NCBI RefSeq assembly: GCF_030463565.1
Contig: NC_134648.1
Span: 72,866,513 to 72,930,512 of the forward strand
DNA from: Pelecanus crispus
Taxonomy: Eukaryota > Chordata > Aves > Pelecaniformes > Pelecanidae
DNA length: 64,000 nt
Reading direction: 5' to 3'
Shown: positions 51,821 to 59,066 of the stretch, one piece after another
Position numbering within the stretch: position 1 is the first letter of the stretch
How the letters are laid out: the number at the start of each line of letters is the position of its first letter
Program-made: the position numbers and the translations under genes
The notes under the pieces: model-generated
Seen by the model: only the letters and a program-made list of their open reading frames with translations
Database searches by the model: none
Told to the model about the DNA's origin: nothing

Positions 51821-52527
51821 GCACATCCCGGTGCAGAGAGGGGTGCAGAGCACTGCGCATCCCGGCACGGAGCGGGGTGCAGAGCACCGTGCTTTCCGGC
51901 ACAGAGCGGGGCTCAGATCACCGCGCATCCCGGCGTGGAGAAGGGCGCAGCGCTCCACGCATCCCGGCGCAATGAAGGGTGCAGAACACCGCGCATCCCG
52001 GTGCGGAGAGGGGCGCAGAGCACCGCGCATCCCGGCGCAATGAGGGGCGCAGATCACCGCGCATCCCGGCGCGGAGTGGGGCTCAGAACACCGTGCATCC
52101 CGGTGCAATGAGAGGCTCAGATCACCGCGCATCCTGGCGCAATGAAGGGTGCAGAACACCGCGCATCCCGGTGCGGAGAGGGGCACAGAGCACCGCGTAT
52201 CCCAGCGCGGAGCGGGGCTCAGAACACCGCACATCCCGGCGCGGAGAAGGGCGCAGCGCACTGCGCATCCCGGCGCAAAGAAGGGTGCAGATCGCCGCAC
52301 ATCCCGGCGCGGAGTGTGCTCAGAACACCGCGCATTCCGGCGTGGAGCGGGGCTCAGAACACCGCGCATCCCGGCGCAATGATGGGCGCAGATCACCGCG
52401 CATCCCGGCGCGGAGCGGGGCTCAGATCACCGCGCATCCCGGCGCAATGAGGGGCTCAGATCACCGCGCATCCCGGCGCGGAGCGGGGCTCAGATCACCG
52501 CGCATCCCGGCGCGGAGCAGCGCGCAT
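51821..52527. repeat. 34-bp GC-rich minisatellite, about 21 units
   Basis: The phrase CGCATCCCGGCGCGGAG recurs with its ATCCCGG core at 51825, 51859, 51927, 51961, 51995, 52029, 52063 and so on to 52504, a strict 34-bp step apart from one 33-bp step (52301 to 52334). Variant cores (TTTCCGG at 51893, ATCCTGG at 52131, ATTCCGG at 52334) show moderate divergence. Alternating unit types (GCGGAGCGGGGCTCAGATC against GCAATGAGGGGCGCAGATC) suggest larger duplications. Because 34 is not a multiple of three, successive units cycle through all frames and few stops occur, which creates long spurious ORFs on both strands. The array ends roughly 0.9 kb before the MDGA2 ATG. It has no unique spacers, so it is not a CRISPR array. 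Confidence 0.95.
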
Positions 52528-52609
52528 CGCCCCGCCTTGGCACCTCCCGCGGCCCTGCGCGCCCGGCGGCGGTGGCGGAGCCGCGGGGCCGGGGGAGGCG
52601 GCGGCGGGG

Positions 52610-52655
52610 GAGGAGGAAGAGGAGGAGGAGGAGGAGGAGGAGGAGGCGGAGGAAG
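52610..52655 (+). repeat. GGA purine tract, upstream copy
   Basis: Nearly pure GGA/GAA triplets run over about 45 bp just after the minisatellite and just before the CRE-like site. Such purine mirror tracts can form G-quadruplex or triplex structures. Confidence 0.8.
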
Positions 52656-52681
52656 GCGCGCAGCAGCGAGCCACGCAGCTT

Positions 52682-52689
52682 TGACGTCG
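52682..52689 (+). promoter_or_regulatory. CRE-like site
   Basis: The bases TGACGTCG differ by one position from the palindromic CREB/ATF site TGACGTCA. A half site (TGACG) lies about 50 bp downstream in the sequence AACGTGACGG. Location in a CpG island about 770 bp before the MDGA2 ATG makes a CREB/ATF role plausible, but a single near-match is weak evidence. Confidence 0.3.
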
Positions 52690-52826
52690 CCGGGCTGCGG
52701 CTCGCCGGCTCCGGCTGCCGGCACGTATAGCCCAACGTGACGGCCCGCCGCCGCCCCCATTCGCACTCGCACTCGCACTCGCACACGCAGCGCACACCCG
52801 CACCCACCCGCACGCAGCGGGAAGCA

Positions 52827-52858
52827 CCCCCCCCCCCCCAAAAAAAAAAAGAAAAAAA
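52827..52858 (+). repeat. C13-A11-G-A7 homopolymer block
   Basis: Thirteen C are followed directly by eleven A, a G and seven A inside the CpG island. A second A-rich block (A17-GG-A12) lies at 52977-53007. Both are prone to length error in sequencing, so exact lengths are uncertain. Confidence 0.75.
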
Positions 52859-52976
52859 CCCCACGCCGCCGCCTCCCCCGGCCATGGGCCCGTCGGCCGC
52901 TCCGCAGGCGCGGTGAGGGCTGCTGCCTGCGCGCAGAGCAGGACGCGTCTCCGCACGGCTCCGCGCATCGCCCCGC

Positions 52977-53007
52977 AAAAAAAAAAAAAAAAAGGAAAAA
53001 AAAAAAA
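52977..53007 (+). repeat. A17-GG-A12 tract in the CpG island
   Basis: An almost pure A tract sits between GC-rich flanks 443 bp before the MDGA2 ATG. It has no LINE or SINE body next to it, so it is not a retroposon tail. It may be a nucleosome-excluding poly(dA:dT) promoter element. Confidence 0.7.
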
Positions 53008-53250
53008 TCCGCGCCAGCCCGCTCGGCTCCGCGCCGGGGGGTCCCCACGCAACATGCGGGGGCCGCGGCGCTGCGATGGCATCTGATGGCCGCGGGGTGC
53101 GGGAGGCTGCCGCGGCCCCGGGAGGCTCTCGGTGGCCCCGGGAAGCGGCGGCGGCGGCGGCCGGAGCCCTGAGGGGGTCGCGGCTCTGACGGGGGGTTCC
53201 CCCCGCGCCGCTCCGCACCGCTCCGCGCCGCTCCGCGCCGCCCGCTGCGC

Positions 53251-53314
53251 AGGAGGAGGAGGAAGAGGAGGAGGCGGAGAAGGAGGAGGAGGAGGAGGAG
53301 GAGGAGGAGGGGAG
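53251..53314 (+). repeat. GGA purine tract in the MDGA2 leader
   Basis: About 64 bp of GGA/GAA triplets end 135 bp before the MDGA2 ATG. If transcribed on the plus strand, the RNA would carry a long GGA run, a known RNA G-quadruplex-forming motif. It would also encode polyGly/Glu if translated, but no ATG precedes it in that frame. Confidence 0.8.
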
Positions 53315-53429
53315 CGGTGCCCGCCGCCTGCCCCCGCCGCCCTGCCTGCGCGGGCGTGCGCGGCTCGGCCGCAGCGGAGCGCGGGGCTGCGCTGCCTCCC
53401 CCCGCGGCCCCCCCGGCGCCGGGCCGGCG

Positions 53430-53447
53430 ATGTGGATGCTCACCTGA
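53430..53447 (+). promoter_or_regulatory. Five-codon upstream ORF before MDGA2
   Basis: An ATG at 53430 opens a frame of five codons (MWMLT) and stops with TGA at 53445-53447. Only two bases separate this stop from the MDGA2 ATG at 53450. The upstream ATG has G at -3 but T at +4, a moderate context, while the main ATG is strong. A second ATG lies in the same short frame at 53436. If the mRNA leader covers this point, scanning ribosomes would meet it first, so leaky scanning or reinitiation could tune MDGA2 output. The sequence facts are certain; the regulatory role is inferred. Confidence 0.55.
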
Positions 53448-53449
53448 AG

Positions 53450-53522
53450 ATGGATGTGGCCATCGGGCTGCTGGGGCTGCTGACGGTTCTGCTGGAGGGC
53501 AGCTCCGGCCAAGGGGTGTACG
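53450..53522 (+). CDS. MDGA2: MDGA2 first coding exon (signal peptide)
   Basis: The exon encodes 24 codons plus one base. It starts MDVAIGLLGLLTVLLEG, continues SSGQ, and ends GVY, followed by a single G before the intron. The peptide has a hydrophobic core typical of a cleaved signal peptide. From memory, human MDGA2 opens with MDLVYGL, then LLTVLLEG and SGQGVYAPP, so the LLTVLLEG and GQGVY blocks coincide. The exon ends in phase 1, which would let a G from here and two bases of the next exon build the Ala after GVY. The start at 53450 has a strong context (A at -3, G at +4) and is the first in-frame ATG in the open frame upstream. MDGA2 is a GPI-anchored cell-surface protein with Ig domains and a MAM domain; it binds neuroligins and limits neurexin-neuroligin synapse formation. 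Only the leader is in this window. MDGA1 is a less likely alternative because its leader differs. Confidence 0.85.
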
Positions 53523-53528
53523 GTGAGT
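53523..53528 (+). other. MDGA2: Splice donor of MDGA2 exon 1
   Basis: The bases GTGAGT directly follow TACG at the end of the leader exon and match the strong vertebrate 5' splice-site consensus. Without splicing here the frame would add only seven more codons and stop, so this donor is needed for a full protein. The acceptor lies outside the window. Confidence 0.85.
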
Positions 53529-54256
53529 GCCGGCAGCCGGCGTGACCTTGTCGCGATTGTCGCGGGAGGGGAGGGAAGGGAGGAGGTGGAGGCGGCGGGG
53601 AGAAGCGGCGGGGGGGGGGGGTCCTCTTGCGCGGCCGCGGGGGTGGCGGGGCCCCGCTGAGCGCCGCGGGAGCCGGCGGAGGCAGGAGCGGAGGCAGCGG
53701 CGTTGCCATGAGACGCTGACATTGCACCGGCGATAAGCGGAGGGGGGGCGGGGGGTGCTCGGGGAGGGGGCGCGGGGGGCTCCGGCCGGTCCCGACCCGC
53801 GTTGCTCGCCTCCCGCCGTGAGCATCTCCGCACCCGCGGAGCACCGCGGGGGCCGCCGCACTTGTTAGCAGCGGCGGCAGCGCTGCCGCGGAGCGTAGGG
53901 GCGGGGGGGGGGGGTGAGGGGGTGAGCCCCAAACTTGCTGCTCCGCCGGGGGCGCGCAGACTGCGCGGCCGAGCGCGGAGGGGAGAGCCCCACCGCCCCG
54001 CTCCCCCCCTCCCCCGGGCAGTGACTTGCAAATCGCCGCCGCGGAGCGGGACGCGGGGAGCATCCCTGCCCCGCTTCCAGCGCCCGCGTCCTGGGCGGCT
54101 GCGTGGGCTCCAGCGCCGGGGCCGCCGGTTTTGGTGGCTTCGCCGCTTCCCCCGAGTTGGCCCCGTTTGGGTGAAGCCCGGAGCCGAGCAGTGGGGAGAG
54201 CCGGGCTCTCCGCCGGACCGTGGTGCTGCGTGGCGGGGATGCCGACCGGTGCCTGG

Positions 54257-55036
54257 CCCCAGCCCCGGTGATGCCCCGGTAGCGGTGATGCCCCGGTAGC
54301 GGTGATGCCCTGCTCCCGGGGATGCCCTGGCCCGGGCGCTGCCCTTGCCCAGATGATGCTCCGGCCCCGGTGATGCTCCAGCTGTAGTGATACCCTGGCC
54401 CCGGTGATGCCCCAGTAGTGGTGATGCCCTGGTCCCGGTGATGCCCTCGCCCCAGTGATGCTCCAGCCCCAGTGATGTTCCGGCCCCGGTGATGCCCCAG
54501 ACCCGATGATGCTCCGGCCATAGTGGTGCCCTGGCCCCGGTGATGCTCTGGCCCCGGTTATGCCCCGGTTGCAGTGAGGCTCCAGCCCCAGTGCTGCCCT
54601 GGCCTCTGTGCTGCCCCTGCCCTGGTGATGCCCCTGCCCTGGTGATGCTCCTGCCCCAGTGATGCCCCTGCCCCAGTGATGCCCCGGCCCCGGTGATGCT
54701 CTGGCTCTGGTGATGCCCCAGCCCCGGTGATGCCCCTGCCCCAGTGATGCCCCAGCCCCGGTGATGCTCTGGCTCCGGTGATGCCCCAGCCCTGGTGATG
54801 CTCTGGCTCCGGTGATGCTCTGGTTCCGGTGATGCCCCTGCCCCGGTGATGCTCTGGCTCCAGTGATGCCCCAGCCCCGGTGATGCTCTGGTTCCGGTGA
54901 TGCCCCTGCCCTGGTGATGCTCTGGCTCCAGTGATGCCCCAGCCCCGGTGATGCTCTGGTTCTGGTGATGCCCCTGCCCTGGTGATGATCTGGCTCCGGT
55001 GATGCCCCAGCCCCGGTGATGCTCCGGCCCAGCCCG
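54257..55036. repeat. 18-bp minisatellite in MDGA2 intron 1, about 42 units
   Basis: The unit GGTGATGCCCCAGCCCC repeats with an 18-bp period; the first two steps are 17 bp, with a GGTAGC variant. Units alternate between GATGCCCC and GATGCTCTGG types, giving a higher-order pattern of about three units. The period is a multiple of three, so every frame without a stop stays open; the minus strand reads as a low-complexity peptide rich in Gly, His, Ser and Pro. The array begins about 735 bp after the exon 1 donor. Unit and composition differ from the 34-bp array, so the two expanded independently. Confidence 0.95.
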
Positions 55037-56737
55037 GCAGTAGGGGGTATGGAAGCGGCGCGGCTGGGCTTGGCAGTGGTGCGGTGCTGCTGGGAGCATT
55101 GGCTCTGGTACTCGGTGTTGAAGAGACTTCATGAATTTGCCAGTAAATGCTTCGTTTGACATCTGCTCCTTTGAGCCCCTGCGCCTGTTTCGGCACTAAA
55201 ATGTTTGCTTCCCACCAGCAAGGCAGCCCCAGCTATAAATGCACCCCCCCCCCCTTTTTTTTTTTTAATTTTGCAAAATTTCAGCGTATTTGAAAATGTC
55301 TGAGGGGTTCTGCTCGCAGCGGCTGGATTACTAATGTGCAGATCTCGGCACCGGCAGCGCCGGGGCTCCCTGCCTTCCCCGACACACAGGCACATATTGT
55401 TGGATGTGCTGGAAGAGCAACTGCTGCCGTGAATAGGAGAGGGCTTGTTCAGGCAGAGCGCGTTTTGTGGGGGCCTACAGGAAAGGGAGCTCTTGCCCTA
55501 GGCTGAACGCCGGCATCGATGCACGGGCGATGTCACATGCAGATTTGTAGTAAGACTTTTGTTTGGCAACGGTGCATTTTCATCCTGTAACATGTAATGC
55601 CTTATTTAGGTTAAGGATGATGGGCAAAGGGCTGGGGCAGGGTGGGGGGGAGCGGTGTGAAGTCAGTCGGATGTGGCTGCACTATATCTGAAACCCGTTT
55701 CATGGCAATTTGCTTTTTTTCATTGACTCATGAAGGCTGGTTTGAGAAAGCGGACAGAGCTCTGCCAAAAAAAAAAAAAAAGCCGAGCCCAGGGTATGCC
55801 TCCCGGCAGCCTGGAGCGCCTTGAAGATCCCGCTCTGTGCAGCAGGGCCATTTTGAGACAGGAGGTTTCGAAGGTAATGCCCTGAGTTACCTGAGCAAAA
55901 GTGAGCCCCAGCCTGGGAGAGGGAGCCCGCTCAGTCCTTGTTGGCTTGGAAAAACAGGCTGGTGGGATTTGAACAACTTTTCTGTCCCTTATTGAAGATT
56001 TCAAGATCCTCACGGCTCTGCTTGCAAGGGTGGAGCAGTTAGGGAGATGTTGTTGCTGCCTTAACCCACTTGTTCCCCGCTTTCGTGCCAATGACGTGAA
56101 CCGTCGGTGTCTTCCAAGAGCGGGCAGAGCCCCAGCAGCCTCCTCTGTGAGGAAGGCTCGGGGTGCCGCTCCGCTTCTCCGGGCGAAGGAGCACGCTCCT
56201 GTGCCTGGCCATCCTCCCCGCGCTCTGCCTCTCCCTCCGGTCCCGCGCGGGGAACTCGCTGCTTCGCGGGTCACTCGGACCCATCCATCGGGTGCCCTCC
56301 GCCCCTCTGGCTTCTCCCCAGTTGCTCCGGTTGAGGCTGCGTCTCACCCGCAGGAGGACCCGTGTCCCCAGGACAGGGTCTCTCGCTCGTGATGTGCACT
56401 GCCCGAGCTCCACCTGCCCGCTCTCCGGCACTGCCTGCCTGCCTGCCGTGGACGCTGGGCTCTGCCGCTGCAGGAGGTGCGGAGAGGGACCGCTCAGCTC
56501 TGCCCTGTGCCGGCACAGTGCCTGGCACGCCAGCGTGCACCTCCACCCAGAGCAGCGGCGCTTGAGAGCTGTTTCGGTGCCTTTAAATGCAAAATAAACG
56601 CTCCGCGTTTGCTTATTCCTACTTCATACCAAAAAGCAAATGCACGTCCCGTCATGTCTGGCTGTACCTCTCACGGTAAACTTTCCTCTGTTGCTTCCGA
56701 GTGGTAAAGCCGTGGTTCCAAAGTCATTTGCTCGTAT

Positions 56738-56822
56738 GGCCGAACCGACAGGGGAACTGAGGCACCGGCACTGGGAGCAGTTTCCCAAAGTCAGTGCTGG
56801 AGCCAGGGCAGGCGCAGGTCTG
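56738..56822 (+). mobile_element. Short MIR-like SINE relic in intron 1
   Basis: GACAGGGGAACTGAGGCACC followed by TTTCCCAAAGTCAGTGCTGG resembles the GATGGGGAACTGAGGCACAG / TTGCCCAAGGTCAC core of MIR-like SINEs. Only about 80 bp are recognisable. Confidence 0.4.
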
Positions 56823-59042
56823 CCTGGTGCCCACCGTCCCCTGCTCTGTGCCGCACGCCGCTTCTGCGGGGGACGGGGGGAGAGCAGAGCTGCTAAAATC
56901 CCCAGCAAGGCATACAATTCCTCAGCTCTGCTTTGCCCAGCTTGTTTTCCCGGCGAAATAATCTTTAGAAAAACTCGAGTGCTGTACGCGCTTTTCCTCC
57001 CCTTTAAATCAGGCGTGACTTGCATGGTTAATAAAGCAGAAAGAGCAGGTATTCGGAATATGATGGTTATCCCTTCACCAAACTTGAAGTTACAAGAGAA
57101 GAAATGGCTAAATGAGAAGGCCGACGCGGGCACGGAGCATTTTTAAGCAGATAAGCGGCGCCTCATCAAAATGTGGGAGTTTTGTGAGAGTGGAGCACAG
57201 ATTTCCCCATCCGTTTCCCCGGTGCCGGACTGCCCCGGCTGGGGGGTTTGCTGGGGACCCAGGGTTCAGGCGCTGAGATGCGCGGTGTCCCCGGGGTCTC
57301 ACCTTGTGCCCTGGGGAGCGAAGAGCAGCGTAGTGAACGCCTGGAAATGAGCCCAGGCGCTGCCACCGCCTCCTGGCTGGGGGCCCGAGGGATGCCCAGG
57401 GAGCAGGGGGGGACCCAGCGGTGGGGGGACCGCGGGGAGCGATTGCTCCGGTGTCAGAGCCGACACTTTCTGACTCTGGGAAGCTGTTTCCAAACCAGGC
57501 AAGTCACCAGAGCAACGGGGAGCAGCCACGGTACCCGCCGGCCAAGGCGTTGCTGCACCCATGGGGGCTTCGCACACAGAGGGGTGCAGCCCCCCCCAGG
57601 CAGCCCCCTCCGTGGCACGGTTTCCCCGTGGCCACTGGAGCACGTTTTACCCACTCCTTGCAGAGCTTTTGGTTATTTTCCCATGACTTCAGCTGGAAAT
57701 AAGCAGGGCAGCTCCCGAGGACATGTTTTTCACGCGTGCAAACACCGGGTATCTCATGGGGAAAAGTGTGTGCGTGCCGTGTTCACCCCTCTGCGCACCC
57801 CCGCGCTGTGTTTTATAGCAACGCCTGTAAAGAAAAGTGCTGAGCATCCCACCTGCGGATGCAGCTAACCTTCGGACGGCTCTAAATGCCTCCCGAAAGC
57901 AAGCGATCACAAATGTAATGAGCCTCCGCTGTGCTCAGCCGCGCCAGGGTCTCCCCGAGGCTCTGCCCCTGAGCGTGCAAAGTGCTGGGAGAAGCAACCG
58001 TAGCTGAGGGAATTACCAGGCTTTTTGTTGCCGGTGCAAAGTAATGTGGAAGCATAGGTATTTATTGCATTAAAAGTCAGAGAGATTGTCCTCGCTCTTC
58101 CTGCCAAGCATAAAATGTTTTCCAACGGACTTAATTTTTGTTGCGGTTGTACGTTTTATAAAGAAGCAGGTTTGGAAGTGGGGGACCCGAAACACGGAGC
58201 TGCACCTTCCACCCCAGACGGCAGCTTGATTGGGGTCTGATGAAGCGCTTTTTATCCCCAGGGAGGTGGAGCGGGGTCACGCAGTGTCAGGAAGGATCTT
58301 CCGTTGCCTCCGGCTGTCTCTTTATAATGATGATTATTATTTTGTGGTGCGCTCAGCTCCCTGGGGGGATTAATGACTGCTGGCTTCGGAGCTGGGAGTG
58401 GCTGCGTGCTGCTGCTGACCTGGCCTTTCCCTAATGCTTGCCCTGGTCGAACAAGTGGATTGGAAGGATGAAAGAAGGGAGGGAGGGGAAAAAAAAAAAA
58501 AAATACCCAAACACTCGGAGCAAAGGCGTTTTCCCTGTTAGAAAGGCCGGTTGCCCGTTTCTGCCGGCGAGGGCAGCCTCTGGCTCACAGGCCCCAAATG
58601 TCACCGTGCCGGCACGGGGACAGAGGGTATTTCCGTGGCGCCGCTCCCTGGGTGTGAATGCGGGCGTTGTGTGGGCCGGTTTAACCCTGCACAATTCGGG
58701 ACATTGTGCGAGGGGAAGCGCTGCGGCCCCGGGAACAGGGGAGGAATTATGCGGTGCCGCAGGGGCCGGCGTTTCTGAGCAGCTGTGCGCTCCTCCGCAG
58801 CCCGCTCCAGGAGGTTTTTGCAGGAGCCAACTGATCATTGAGAGCTTTAACTCTTAACTGAGCCCCGGAGAGGGATCTCCTCCTCCTCCTTCACGCCGCA
58901 GATGTTTACATTGGGATTTCGGCAGCGGTCTGAGATGAACTTCAGCTTCAGCGGCCAAAGCTGGCAGCGTGCAGAGGCGGGGAAGCAGCCGTCGCGCCTC
59001 TGACGGGCAGCCAAGCGATTGGGATTGACTCTGCTCCCGCCG

Positions 59043-59066
59043 TTCGTAGTTGTGCCGCAGGTAAGG
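59043..59066 (+). promoter_or_regulatory. Strong orphan splice donor; possible alternative first exon
   Basis: The bases GCCGCAG are followed at 59061 by GTAAGGGG, a near-perfect donor. It sits at the 3' edge of a GC-rich segment (about 58850-59060) within MDGA2 intron 1 that is richer in CpG than the surrounding intron. An ATG at 58904 and another at 58936 lie in the segment. An alternative MDGA2 promoter with a noncoding or short coding first exon is one explanation; chance is another. Confidence 0.2.

Larger units (their letters stand above)
52530..54260 (+). promoter_or_regulatory. MDGA2: CpG-island promoter and 5' leader of MDGA2
   Basis: CG dinucleotides are very dense by eye from the end of the 34-bp repeat array through the leader exon and into the start of intron 1, in sharp contrast to the CpG-poor DNA before 51 kb. 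I see no convincing TATA box, which fits a dispersed CpG-island promoter. The region contains two GGA purine tracts, two homopolymer blocks, hexanucleotide GCACTC runs near 52762-52790 and a CRE-like site. Several ATGs before 53430 (for example near 52884, 53053 and 53075) could be leader uORFs if transcription begins far enough upstream. The transcription start cannot be fixed from sequence alone. Confidence 0.7.

Noticed and set aside
51401..52396. A 331-codon minus-strand frame rich in Cys and Arg
   Set aside because: It is the reverse reading of the same minisatellite, with no domain and no splice or promoter support.
51821..52527. Possible CRISPR-like repeat array
   Set aside because: The units are contiguous with no unique spacers, and the genome is a bird.
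51979..52740. A 253-codon plus-strand open frame through the 34-bp array
   Set aside because: It is a by-product of a stop-poor repeat whose period is not a multiple of three. It lacks any domain and other frames are equally open.
53132..53449. An N-terminal extension of MDGA2 in the same frame
   Set aside because: The frame is open, but 53132 is GTG, not ATG, and no ATG occurs in frame before 53450. The encoded sequence is polyGly/Arg low complexity.
52461..53861. A 466-codon minus frame with polyLeu and polyPhe runs
   Set aside because: The runs are translations of the GGA and poly(A) tracts, so this is low-complexity noise rather than a membrane protein.
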